A stretch of DNA of 64,000 nucleotides from Euglena gracilis (lineage: Eukaryota > Euglenida > Euglenophyceae > Euglenales): positions 27,578,123 to 27,642,122 of the forward strand of contig CP154954.1 in NCBI GenBank assembly GCA_039621445.1. The letters run 5' to 3'. The notes beneath the pieces are model-generated. The model had not been told where the DNA came from. It worked only from the letters and a program-made list of their open reading frames with translations, and did no database searches. The translations under genes and the position numbers were made by a program. Of this stretch, positions 1-11,541 are shown piece by piece. Positions within the stretch are counted from its first letter, which is position 1. Each line of letters begins with the position of its first letter.

Positions 1-94
1 GACCCGTTGGTTTCATGATTGTCGTGGTTTAATGGTAAGAAAAACATGCAGCCGGAAGGTTGGTTGCAAAAAATGAGCACATTTAGATGGGTGC

Positions 95-111
95 ATTCGA
101 CCATTCCGGGG
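95..111 (+). other. CENP-B-box-like 17-mer, representative copy in left array
   Basis: ATTCGACCATTCCGGGG aligned to the CENP-B core nTTCGnnnnAnnCGGGn matches TTCG and CGGG at exact spacing. The only mismatch is T for the single central A, so eight of nine defined positions agree. The same site lies in most 213-bp units. The CENP-B box is known from primate alpha satellite and mouse minor satellite, where CENP-B protein binds it. Binding here is inference, since the missing A belongs to the defined core. Confidence 0.45.
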
Positions 112-1719
112 GACATTTACCAGGTCAGCCCAGGTTACCATGTAAAAATGGACCAAATTGGGCCTTACTCCGAGTTAAGGAATGGGTGTTCCAGGAGGCC
201 TCCAAAGTCAGGGGACCCGTTGGTTTCATGATTGTCGTGGTTTAATGGTAAGAAAACATGCAGCGGGAATGTTGGTTGCAAGAAATGAGCACATTTAGAT
301 GGGTGCATTCGACCATTCCGGGGGACATTTACCAGGTCAGCCCAGGTTACCATGTAAAAATGGACCAAATTGGGCCTTACTCCGAGTAACCGAATGGGTG
401 TTCCAGGAGGCCTCCAAAGTCAGGGGACCCGTTGGTTTCATGATTGTCGTGGTTTAATGGTAAGAAAAACATGCAGCGGGAATGTTGGTTGCAAGAAATG
501 AGCACATTTCGATGGGTGCATTCGACCATTCCGGGGGACATTTACCAGGTCAGCCCAGGTTACCACGTAAAAATGGACCAAATTGGGCCTTACTCCGAGT
601 AACCGAATGGGTGTTCCAGGAGGCCTCCAAAGTCAGGGGACCCGTTGGTTTCATGATTGTCGTGGTTTAATGGTAAGAAAGACATGCAGCCGGAAGGTTG
701 GTTGCAAGAAATGAGCAGATTTAGATGGGTGCATTCGACCATTCCGGGGGACATTTACCAGGTCAGCCCAGGTTACCATGTAAAAATGGACCAAATTGGG
801 CCTTACTCCGAGTTACCTAATGGGTGTTCCAGGAGGCCTCCAAAGTCAGGGGACCCGTTGGTTTCATGATTGTCGTGGTTTAATGGTAAGAAAAACATGC
901 AGCGGGAATGTTGGTTGCAAGAAATGAGCACATTTCGATGGGTGCATTCGACCATTCCGGGGGACATTTACCAGGTCAGCCCAGGTTACCACGTAAAAAT
1001 GGACCAAATTGGGCCTTACTCCGAGTAACCGAATGGGTGTTCCAGGAGGCCTCCAAAGTCAGGGGACCCGTTGGTTTCATGATTGTCGTGGTTTAATGGT
1101 AAGAAAGACATGCAGCCGGAAGGTTGGTTGCAAGAAATGAGCAGATTTAGATGGGTGCATTCGACCATTCCGGGGGACATTTACCAGGTCAGCCCAGGTT
1201 ACCATGTAAAAATGGACCAAATTGGGCCTTACTCCGAGTTACCTAATGGGTGTTCCAGGAGGCCTCCAAAGTCAGGGGACCCATTGGTTTCATGATTGTT
1301 GTGGTTTAATGGTAAGAAAAACATGCAGCGGGAATGTCGGTTGCAAGAAATGAGCAGATTTAGATGGGTGCATTCGACCATTCCGGGTGACATTTACCAG
1401 GTCAGCCCAGGTTACCATGTAAAAATGGACCAAATTGGGCCTTACTCCGAGTAACCGAATGGGTGTTCCAGGAGGCCTCCAAAGTCAGGGGACCCGTTGG
1501 TTTCATGATCGTCGTGGTTTAATGGTAAGAAAAACATGCAGCCGGAAGGTTGGTTGCAAGAAATGAGCAGATTTAGATGGGTGCATTCGACCATTCCGGG
1601 GGACATTTACCAGGTCAGCCCAGGTTACCATGTAAAAATGGACCAAATTGGGCCTTACTCCGAGTTACCGAATGGGTGTTCCAGGAGGCCTCCAAAGTCA
1701 GGGGACCCGTTGGTTTCAT

Positions 1720-4020
1720 GATCGTCGTGGATTAATGGTAAGAAAAACATGCAGCCGGAAGGTTGGTTGCAAGAAATGAGCAGATTTAGATGGGTGCATG
1801 CGACCATTCCGGGGGACATTTACCAGGTCATCCCAGGTTACCATGTAAAAATGGACCAAATTGGGCCTTACTCCGAGTAACCGAATGGGTGTTCCAGGAG
1901 GCCTCCAAAGTCAGGGGACCCGTTGGTTTCATGATCGTCGTGGTTTAATTGTAAGAGAAACATGCAGCCGGAAGGTTGGTTGCAAGAAATGAGCAGATTT
2001 AGATGGGTGCATTCGACCATTCCGGGGGACATTTACCAGGTCAGCCCAGGTTACCATGTAAAAATGGACCAAATTGGGCCGTACTCCGAGTTACCGAATG
2101 GGTGTTCCAGGAGGCCTCCAAAGTCCGGGGACCCGTTGGTATCATGATTGTCGTGATTTAATAATAAGAAAAACATGCAGCCGGAAGGTTTGTTGCAAGA
2201 AATGAGCAGATTTAGATGGGTGCATTTGACCATTCCGGGGGACATTTACCAGGTCAGCCCAGGTTACCATGTAAAAATGGACCAAATTGGGCCGTACTCC
2301 GAGTTACCGAACGGGTGTTCCAGGAGGCCTCCAAAGTCAGGGGACCCGTTGGTTTCATGATTGTCGTGGTTTAATGGTAAGAAAAACATGCAGCCGGAAG
2401 TTTGGTTGCAAGAAATGAGCACATTTAGATGGGTGCATTCGACCATTCCGGGGGACATTTACCGGGTCAGCCCAGGTTACCATGTAAAAATGGACCAAAT
2501 TGGGCCTTACTCCGAGTAACCGAATGGGTGTTCCAGGAGGCCTCCAAAGTCAGGGGACCCGTTGGTTTCATGATTGTCGTGGTTTAAAAGGGAAGAAAAA
2601 CATGCAGCCGGAAGGTTGGTTGCAAGAAATGAGCAGATTTAGATGGGTGCATTCGACCATTCCGGGGGACATTTACCAGGTCAGCCCAGGTTACCATGTA
2701 AAAATGGACCAAATTGGGCCTTACTCCGAGTTGCCGAATGGTTGTTCCAGGAGGCCTCCAAAGTCAGGGGACCCGTTGTTTTCATGATTGTTGTGGTTTA
2801 ATGGTAAGAAAAAACATGCAGCGGGAATGTCGGTTGCAAGAAATGAGCAGATTTAGATGGGTGCATTCGACCATTCCGGGGGACATTTACCAGGTCTGCC
2901 CAGGTTACCATGTAAAAATGGACCAATTTGGGCCTTACTCCGAGTAACCGAATGGGTGTTCCAGGAGGCCTCCAAAGTCAGGGGACCCGTTGGTTTCATG
3001 ATCGTCGTGGTTTAATGGTAAGAAAAACATGCAGCCGGAAGGTTGGTTGCAAGAAATGAGCAGATTTAGATGGGTGCATGCGACCATTCCGGGGGACATT
3101 TACCAGGTCAGCCCAGGTTACCATGTAAAAATGGACCAAATTGGGCCTTACTCCGAGTAACCGAATGGGTGTTCCAGGAGGCCTCCAAAGTCAGGGGACC
3201 CGTTGGTTTCATGATCGTCGTGGTTTAATTGTAAGAGAAACATGCAGCCGGAAGGTTCGTTGCAAGAAATGAGCAGATTTAGATGGGTGCATTCGACCAT
3301 TCCGGGGGACATTTACCAGGTCAGCCCAGGTTACCATGTAAAAATGGACCAAATTGGGCCGTACTCCGAGTTACCGAATGGGTGTTCCAGGAGGCCTCCA
3401 AAGTCCGGGGACCCGTTGGTATCATGATTGTCGTGATTTAATAGTAAGAAAAACATGCAGCCGGAAGGTTGGTTGCAAGAAATGAGCAGATTTAGATGGG
3501 TGCATTTGACCATTCCGGGGGACATTTACCAGGTCAGCCCAGGTTACCATGTAAAAATGGACCAAATTGGGCCGTACTCCGAGTTACCGAACGGGTGTTC
3601 CAGGAGGCCTCCAAAGTCAGGGGACCCGTTGGTTTCATGATTGTCGTGGTTTAATGGTAAGAAAAACATGCAGCCGGAAGTTTGGTTGCAAGAACTGAGC
3701 ACATTTAGATGGGTGCATTCGACCATTCCGGGGAACATTTACCGGGTCAGCCCAGGTTACCATGTAAAAATGGACCAAATTGGGCCTTACTCCGAGTAAC
3801 CGAATGGGTGTTCCAGGAGGCCTCCAAAGTCAGGGACCCGTTGGTTTCATGATTGTCGTGGTTTAAAGGTAAGAAAAACATGCAGCCGGAAGGTTGGTTG
3901 CAAGAAATGAGCAGATTTAGATGGGTGCATTCGACCATTGCGGGGGACATTTACCAGGTCAGCCCAGGTTACCATGTAAAAATGGACCAAATTGGGCCTT
4001 ACTCCGAGTTGCCGAATGGG
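1720..4020 (+). repeat. 1,280-bp higher-order duplication in the left array
   Basis: A block of six 213-bp units (1,280 bp) is present twice, at about 1720-2740 and 3000-4020. Private variants recur at this spacing: a GCATGCGACC change at 1797 and 3077, TTTAATTGTAAGAGAAAC at 1943 and 3223, GTCGTGATTTAATA near 2150 and 3430, and GGAAGTTTGG followed by ACCGGGTCAG near 2396/2461 and 3676/3741. Matching sets of variants across several adjacent units show a block duplication rather than independent mutation. The copies have since diverged slightly, for example by one G lost in CAGGGACCC at 3833. Confidence 0.85.
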
Positions 4021-4278
4021 TGTTCCAGGAGGCCTCCAAAGTCCGGGGACCCGTTGGTATCATGATTGTCGTGATTTAATGGTAAGAAAAACATGCAGCC
4101 GGAAGGTTGGTTGCAAGAAATGAGCAGATTTAGATGGGTGCATGCGACCATTCCGGGGGACATTTACCAGGTCAGCCCAGGTTACCATGTAAAAATGGAC
4201 CAAATTGGGCCGTACTCCGAGTTACCGAACGGGTGTTCCAGGAGGCCTCCAAAGTCAGGGGACCCGTTGGTTTCATGA

Positions 4279-4865
4279 TTGTCGTGGTTTAATGGTAAGA
4301 AAACCATGCAGCGGGAAGGTTGGTTGCAAGAAATGAGCAGATTTAGATGGGTGCATTCAACCTTTCCGGGGGACATTTATTTACCAGGTCAGCCCAGGTT
4401 ACCATGTAAAAATGGACCAAATTGGGCCTTACTCCGAGTAACCGAATGGGTGTTCCAGGAGGACTCCAAAGTCAGGGGACCCGTTGTTTTCATGATTGTC
4501 GTGGTTTAATGGTAAGAAAAACATGCAGCCGGAAGGTTGGTTGCAAGAAATGAGCAGATTTAGATGGGTGCATTCGACCATTCCGGGGGACATTTACCAG
4601 GTCAGCCCAGGTTACCATGTAAAAATGGACCAAATTGGGCCTTACTCCGAGTAACCGAATGGGTGTTCCAGGAGGCCTCCAAAGTCAGGGGACCCGTTGG
4701 TTTCATGATTGTCGTGGTTTGATGGTAAGAAAACCATGCAGCGGGAAGGTTGGTTGCAAGAAATGAGCAGATTTAGATGGGTGCATTCAACCTTTCCGGG
4801 GGACATTTATTTACCAGGTCAGCCCAGGTTACCATGTAAAAATGGACCAAATTGGGCCTTACTCC
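4279..4865 (+). repeat. Edge units with a 4-bp insertion, two-unit period
   Basis: The last units before the island include two that share GCATTCAACCTTTCCGG and a 4-bp duplication (GACATTTATTTACC for GACATTTACC) at 4372 and 4802, 430 bp apart. An ordinary unit lies between them. This is a local dimer duplication at the array edge. The same change alters the CENP-B-like site (TTCG to TTCA), so edge units have lost that motif. Confidence 0.8.
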
Positions 4866-4869
4866 TTTG
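4855..4869. repeat. Left arm of the inverted-repeat junction
   Basis: GGCCTTACTCCTTTG is the reverse complement of the sequence at 5565-5579. The first 11 bases belong to the satellite. The TTTG is outside the repeat consensus, yet it is mirrored as CAAA on the other side of the island. Outward from here the inverted repeat continues as the two opposed satellite arrays. Confidence 0.9.
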
Positions 4870-5568
4870 AGTGCCCATTCTTGGCTTGGACCCAGTGTCT
4901 CACTTTTGACTTTTCTTGCATTGAACTTTTCAAAACTTCCAGCACAGCACAAACAAAGACAGGACTTCTTGGAGGTTCAATCAGTGACCCACGCAACCAG
5001 TGTAAGCATTTTGCTCCCTACAGAACAATTGGCGTTCTTCAATGACTTTGCAATCTTGAATTAGGAATTGCAGACTTGGCGAATCCTACACCCCCTTCCT
5101 TCAGAACATTCCTTGGAATGTCAATTGGCATTCGCAGGTCAAATTTGCCAAGTCGAAATTCCAACCTCGCCCTGATCTGCCCGCCCCCCCCCCATGTGCC
5201 CGAATTGTCACCCCCCCCTGGGCAGTCATCCCTGGGCCCTGGGGGGGGGCCAACAAAAATGTACCCTGGAGGGAATTCGGGCAATCATGAAAAGGGGATC
5301 CTGATTTTTGTGCCCAGAATTGGGCAGCCAAAAAAAGGAATTGTGGGCAAAAATCTGGGCAAGGCGGAAAATCTTCAGCTCCAAATGTCTTTATCCACTG
5401 GTCAGTTATGTGCCCTGCCGTACATCTGTGCCCATGTGGGCAAAACAGAGAACCCCCCCCCTTTTTGCCCTGACCCTTCCCCAACTGGGCAATGACATCC
5501 ATCTCTTTGGTGCCTGCCCTGTTTGAGGGAAATCTGGGCAAATCAAAAGGGGAAAACCCAAAAGCAAA
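4866..5568. other. 703-bp non-repetitive island between opposed satellite arrays
   Basis: This is the only stretch not made of either repeat. It begins TTTGAGTGCCC and ends AAAGCAAA. The left half (4866-5150) is of mixed composition. The right half holds C10 at 5184-5193, C8 at 5211-5218, G9 at 5241-5249 and a C run near 5453, and is dense in TGGGCA or its complement. Open frames at 5076-5495 (+) and 5101-5649 (-) overlap, contain translated homopolymers, resemble no family I know, and the minus one runs into satellite. I see no splice, promoter, polyadenylation, tRNA or transposon-terminus pattern I would defend. It could be a remnant of pre-satellite DNA, an insertion, or the spacer of an inversion. 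Confidence 0.85.
5170..5218 (-). other. Potential G-quadruplex (minus strand) / i-motif (plus strand)
   Basis: On the + strand C-runs occur as CCC, 7 bp, CCC, 1 bp, C10, 5 bp, CCC (5170-5201), then 9 bp and C8 (5211-5218). The minus strand therefore meets the usual G3+N1-7 rule four times over at 5170-5201. Folding is not shown by sequence alone. Homopolymers of this length are also prone to sequencing error. Confidence 0.6.
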
Positions 5569-5579
5569 GGAGTAAGGCC
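5565..5579. repeat. Right arm of the inverted-repeat junction
   Basis: CAAAGGAGTAAGGCC mirrors 4855-4869 exactly. Satellite sequence resumes at GGAGTAAGG (5569) in the reverse orientation, at the same unit position where the left array stopped. Confidence 0.9.
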
Positions 5580-5840
5580 CAATTTGGTCCATTTTTACAT
5601 GGTAACCTGGGCTGACCTGGTAAATGTCACCCGGAATGGTCGAATGCACTCATCTAAATCTGCTCATTTCTTGCAACCAACATTCCGGCTGCATGTTTCT
5701 CTACCATTAAACCACGACAATCATGAAACCAACGGGTCCCCTGACTTTGGAGGCCTCCTGGAACACCCATTCGGTTACTCGGAGTAAGGCCCAATTTGGT
5801 CCATTTTTACATGGTAACCTGGGCTGACCTGGTAAATGTC

Positions 5841-5857
5841 CCCCGGAATGGTCGAAT
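5841..5857 (-). other. CENP-B-box-like 17-mer, representative copy in right array
   Basis: The reverse complement reads ATTCGACCATTCCGGGG, as in the left array, with the same eight of nine core positions. Six units at 6264-10525 carry GTCCGCCGG, which turns CGGG into CGGC and breaks the motif. Units near 18817, 19030, 23061 and 24127 carry TTACCCGG, which leaves the core unchanged. Confidence 0.45.
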
Positions 5858-7989
5858 GCACCCATCTAAATGTGCTCATTTCTTGCAACCAACCTTCCGG
5901 CTGCATGTTTTTCTTACCATTAAACCACGACAATCATGAAACCAACGGGTCCCCTGACTTTGGAGGCCTCCTGGAACACCCATTCGGTTACTCGGAGTAA
6001 GGCCCAATTTGGTCCATTTTTACATGGTAACCTGGGCTGACCTGGTAAATGTCCCCCGGAATGGTCGAATGCACCCATCTAAATCTGCTCATTTCTTGCA
6101 ACCAACCTTCCGGCTGCATGTTTTTCTTACCATTAAACCACGACAATCATGAAACCAACGGGTCCCCTGACTTTGGAGGCCGCCTGGAACACCCATTCGG
6201 TTACTCGGAGTAAGGCCCAATTTGGTCCATTTTTACATGGTAACCTGGGCTGACCTGGTAAATGTCCGCCGGAATGGTCGAATGCACTCATCTAAATGTG
6301 CTCATTTCTTGCAACCAACATTCCCGCTGCATGTTTCCCTTACCATTAAACCACTACAATCATGAAACCAACGGGTCCCCTGACTTTGGAGGCCTCCTGG
6401 AACACCCATTCGGTTACTCGGAGTAAGGCCCAATTTGGTCCATTTTTACATGGTAACCTGGGCTGACCTGGTAAATGTCCCCCGGAATGGTCGAATGCAC
6501 CCATCTAAATCTGCTCATTTCTTGCAACCAACCTTCCGGCTGCATGTTTTTCTTACCATTAAACCACGACAATCATGAAACCAACGGGTCCCCTGACTTT
6601 GGAGGCCTCCTGGAACAACCGTTTGGTTACTCGGAGTAAGGCCCAATTTGGTCCATTTTTACATGGTAACCTGGGCTGACCTGGTAAATGTCCCCCGGAA
6701 TGGTCGAATGCACCCATCTAAATGTGCTCATTTCTTGCAACCAACATTCCCGCTGCATGTTTTCCTTACCATTAAACCACTACAATCATGAAACCAACGG
6801 GTCCCCTGACTTTGGAGGCCTCCTGGAACACCCATTCGGTTACTCGGAGTAAGGCCCAATTTGGTCCATTTTTACATGGTAACCTGGGCTGACCTGGTAA
6901 ATGTCCCCCGGAATGGTCGAATGCACCCATCTAAATCTGCTCATTTCTTGCAACCAACCTTCCGGCTGCATGTTTTTCTTACCATTAAACCACGACAATC
7001 ATGAAACCAACGGGTCCCCTGACTTTGGAGGCCGCCTGGAACACGCATTCGGTTACTCGGAGTAAGGCCCAATTTGGTCCATTTTTACATGGTAACCTGG
7101 GCTGACCTGGTAAATGTCCCCCGGAATGGTCGAATGCACCCATCTAAATGTGCTCATTTCTTGCAACCAACATTCCCGCTGCATGTTTTCCTTACCATTA
7201 AACCACTACAATCATGAAACCAACGGGTCCCCTGACTTTGGAGGCCTCCTGGAACACCCATTCGGTTACTCGGAGTAAGGCCCAATTTGGTCCATTTTTA
7301 CATGGTAACCTGGGCTGACCGGTAAATGTCCCCCGGAATGGTCGAATGCACCCATCTAAATGTGCTCATTTCTTGCAACCAACCTTCCGGCTGCATGTTT
7401 TTCTTACCATTAAACCACGACAATCATGAAACCAACGGGTCCCCTGACTTTGGAGGCCTCCTGGAACACCCATTCGGTTACTCGGAGTAAGGCCCAATTT
7501 GGTCCATTTTTACATGGTAACCTGGGCTGACCTGGTAAGTGTCCCCCGGGATGGTCGACTGCACCCATCTAAATCTGCTCATTTCTTGCAACCAACCTTC
7601 CGGCTGCATGTTTTTCTTACCATTAAACCACGAAAATCATGAAACCAACGGGTCCCCTGACTTTGGAGGCCGCCTGGAACACCCATTCGGTTACTCGGAG
7701 TAAGGCCCAATTTGGTCCATTTTTACATAGTAACCTGGGCTGACCTGGTAAATGTCCGCCGGAATGGTCGAATGCACCCATCTAAATGTGCTCATTTCTT
7801 GCAACCAACATTCCCGCTGCATGTTTTCCTTACCATTAAACCACTACAATCATGAAACCAACGGGTCCCCTGACTTTGGAGGCCTCCTGGAACACCCATT
7901 CGGTTACTCGGAGTAAGGCCCAATTTGGTCCATTTTTACATGGTAACCTGGGCTGACCTGGTAAATGTCCCCCGGAACGGTCGAATGCA

Positions 7990-10900
7990 CCCGTCTAAAT
8001 GTGCTCATTTCTTGCAACCAGCCTTCCGGCTGCATGTTTTCTTACCATTAAACCAGGGACAATCATGAAACCAACGGGTCCCCTGACTTTGGAGGCCGCC
8101 TGGAACACCCATTCGGTAAGTCGGAGTAAGGCCCAATTTGGTCCATTTTTACATGGTAACCTGGGCTGACCTGGTAAATGTCCGCCGGAATGGTCGAATG
8201 CACCCATCTAAATGTGCTCATTTCTTGCAACCAACATTCCCGCTGCATGTTTTCCTTACCATTAAACCACTACAATCATGAAACCAACGGGTCCCCTGAC
8301 TTTGGGGGCCTCCTGGAACACCCATTCGGTAACTCGGAGTAAGGCCCAATTTGGTCCACTTTTACATGGTAACCTGGGCTGACCTGGTAAACGTCCCCCG
8401 GGATGGTCGAACTGCACCCATCTAAATGTGCTCATTTCTTGCAACCAACCTTCCGGCTGCGTGTTTCTCTACCATTAAACCACGACAATCATGAAACCAA
8501 CGGGTCCCCTGACTTTGGAGGCCTCCTGGAACACCCATTCGGTTACTCGGAGTAAGGCCCAATTTGGTCCATTTTTGCATGGTAACCTGGGCTGACCTGG
8601 TAAATGTCCCCCGGAATGGTCGAATGCACCCATCTAAATGTGCTCATTTCTTGCAACCAACCTTCCGGCTGCCTGTTTCTCTACCATTAAACCACGACAA
8701 TCATGAAACCAACGGGTCCCCCTACTTTGGAGGCCTCCTGGAACACCCATTCGGTTACTCGGAGTAAGGCCCAATTTGGTCCATTTTTACATGGTAACCA
8801 GGGCTGACCTGGTAAATGTCCCCCGGAATGGTCGAATGCACTCATCTAAATCTGCTCATTTCTTGCAACCAACCTTCCGGCTGCATGTTTTTCTTACCAT
8901 TAAACCACTACAATCATGAAACCAACGGGTCCCCTGACTTTGGGGGCCTCCTGGAACACCCATTCGGTAACTCGGAGTAAGGCCCAATTTGGTCCATTTT
9001 TACATGGTAACCTGGGCTGACCTGGTAAATGTCCCCCGGAATGGTCGAATGCACCCATCTAAATCTGCTCATTTCTTGCAACCAACCTTCCGGCTGCATG
9101 TTTTTCTTACCATTAAACCACGACAATCATGAAACCAACGGTTCCCCTGACTTTGGAGGCCTCCTGGAACACCCATTCGGTTACTCGGAGTAAGGCCCAA
9201 TTTGGTCCATTTTTACATGGTAACCTGGGCTGACCTGGTAAACGTCCCCCGGAATGGTCGAATGCACCCATCTAAATGTGCTCATTTCTTGCAACCAACC
9301 TTCCGGCTGCATGTTTTGCTTACCATTAAACCACGACAATCATGAAACCAACGGGTCCCCTGACTTTGGAGGCCTCCTGGAACACCCATTCGGTTACTCG
9401 GAGTAAGGCCCAATTTGGTCCATTTTTACATGGTAACCTGGGCTGACCTGGTAAATGTCCCCCGGAATGGTCGAATGCACTCATATAAATCTGCTCCTGT
9501 CTTGCAACCACCCTTCCGGCTGCATGTTTCTCTACCATTAAACCACGACAATCATGAAACCAACGGGTCCCCTGACTTTGGAGGCCTCCTGGAACACCCA
9601 TTCGGTAACTCGGAGTAAGGCCCAATTTGGTCCATTTTTACATGGTAACCTGGGCTGACCTGGTAAATGTCCGCCGGAATGGTCGAATGCACCCGTCTAA
9701 ATGTGCTCATTTCTTGCAACCAGCCTTCCGGCTGCATGTTTTCTTACCATTAAACCAGGGACAATCATGAAACCAACGGGTCCCCTGACTTTGGAGGCCG
9801 CCTGGAACACCCATTCGGTAAGTCGGAGTAAGGCCCAATTTGGTCCATTTTTACATGGTAACCTGGGCTGACCTGGTAAATGTCCGCCGGAATGGTCGAA
9901 TGCACCCATCTAAATGTGCTCATTTCTTGCAACCAACATTCCCGCTGCATGTTTTCCTTACCATTAAACCACTACAATCATGAAACCAACGGGTCCCCTG
10001 ACTTTGGGGGCCTCCTGGAACACCCATTCGGTAACTCGGAGTAAGGCCCAATTTGGTCCATTTTTACATGGTAACCTGGGCTGACCTGGTAAACGTCCCC
10101 CGGGATGGTCGAATGCACCCATCTAAATGTGCTCATTTCTTGCAACCAACCTTCCGGCTGCATGTTTTTCTTACCATTAAACCACGACAATCATGAAACC
10201 AACGGGTCCCCTGACTTTGGAGGCCTCCTGGAACACCCATTCGGTTACTCGGAGTAAGGCCCAATTTGGTCCATTTTTACATGGTAACCTGGGCTGACCT
10301 GGTAAATGTCCCCCGGAATGGTCGAATGCACTCATATAAATCTGCTCCTGTCTTGCAACCACCCTTCCGGCTGCATGTTTCTCTACCATTAAACCACGAC
10401 AATCATGAAACCAACGGGTCCCCTGACTTTGGAGGCCTCCTGGAACACCCATTCGGTTACTCGGAGTAAGGCCCAATTTGGTCCATTTTTACATGGTAAC
10501 CTGGGCTGACCTGGTAAATGTCCGCCGGAATGGTCGAATGCACCCATCTAAATGTGCTCATTTCTTGCAACCAACATTCCCGCTGCATGTTTTTCTTACC
10601 ATTAAACCACGACAATCATGTAACCAACGGTCCCCTGACTTTGGAGGCCGCCTGGAACACCCATTCGGTTACTCGGAGTAAGGCCCAATTTGGTCCATTT
10701 TTACATGGTAACCTGGGCTGACCTGGTAAATGTCCCCCGGAATGGTCGAATGCACCCGTCTAAATGTGCTCATTTCTTGCAACCAGCCTTCCGGCTGCAT
10801 GTTTTCTTACCATTAAACCAGGGACAATCATGAAACCAACGGGTCCCCTGACTTTGGAGGCCGCCTGGAACACCCATTCGGTAAGTCGGAGTAAGGCCCA

Positions 10901-11320
10901 ATTTGGTCCATTTTTACATGGTAACCTGGGCTGACCTGGTAAATGTCCCCCGGAATGGTCGAATGCACCCATCTAAATCTGCTCATTTCTTGCAACCAGC
11001 ATTCCCGCTGCATGTTTTTCTTACCATTAAACCACGACAATCATGAAACCAACGGGTCCCCTGACTTTGGAGGCCTCCTGGAACACCCATTCGGTTACTC
11101 GGAGTAAGGCCCAATTTGGTCCATTTTTACATGGTAACCTGGGCTGACCTGGTAAATGTCCCCCGGAATGGTCGAATGCACCCGTCTAAATGTGCTCATT
11201 TCTTGCAACCAGCCTTCCGGCTGCATGTTTTCTTACCATTAAACCAGGGACAATCATGAAACCAACGGGTCCCCTGACTTTGGAGGCCGCCTGGAACACC
11301 CATTCGGTTACTCGGAGTAA
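7990..11320 (-). repeat. Nested higher-order copies of 851, 1,702 and 1,063 bp
   Basis: The rare variant AAACCAGGGACAATC sits at 8056, 9758, 10821 and 11247 (position of the GGG), giving spacings of 1,702, 1,063 and 426 bp, that is 8, 5 and 2 units. A second private marker, CTCATATAAATCTGCTCCTG, occurs at 9480 and 10331, 851 bp (four units) apart. These spacings are whole units minus one or two bases, as expected from unequal exchange in register followed by small deletions. Confidence 0.8.
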
Positions 11321-11541
11321 GGCCCAATTTGGTCCATTTTTACATGGTAACCTGGGCTGACCTGGTAAATGTCCCCCGGAATGGTCGAATGCACCCATCT
11401 AAATCTGCTCATTTCTTGCAACCAACATTCCCGCTGCATGTTTTTCTTACCATTAAACCACGACAATCATGAAACCAACGGGTCCCCTGACTTTGGAGGC
11501 CTCCTGGAACACCCATTCGGTTACTCGGAGTAAGGCCCAAT

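Larger units (their letters stand above)
1..4865 (+). repeat. 213-bp satellite array, left block, about 23 units
   Basis: Head-to-tail units recur every 213 bp. The + strand carries in order GGTTTCATGATTGTCGTGG, CATGCAGCCGGAAGG, GATGGGTGCATTCGACC, CAGGTCAGCCCAGG, ATGGACCAAATTGGGCC, the near-palindrome TTACTCCGAGTAA and the palindrome GGAGGCCTCC. Two subtypes mix: GCCGGAAGG or GCGGGAATG after CATGCA, and GAGCACATTT or GAGCAGATTT. Some units read GAGTTACC for GAGTAACC, which removes an in-frame stop. The window starts inside the array. The array ends abruptly at TTACTCC (4865), after which the next unit's GAGTAACC is replaced by unique DNA. Open frames of about 60-95 codons appear because 213 is divisible by three; they start and stop at single-base variants and show no coding signal. 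Non-coding satellite is the best call. Confidence 0.97.

Noticed and set aside
4866-5568. Island as a transposon with target-site duplication
   Set aside because: Only a 4-bp TTTG/CAAA inverted match is shared at its ends, no direct duplication flanks it, and the flanking satellite changes orientation, which simple insertion does not explain.
5076-5649. Overlapping frames of 139 (+) and 182 (-) codons in the island
   Set aside because: They translate through C/G homopolymers, overlap on opposite strands, and the minus frame starts in satellite. No recognisable family.
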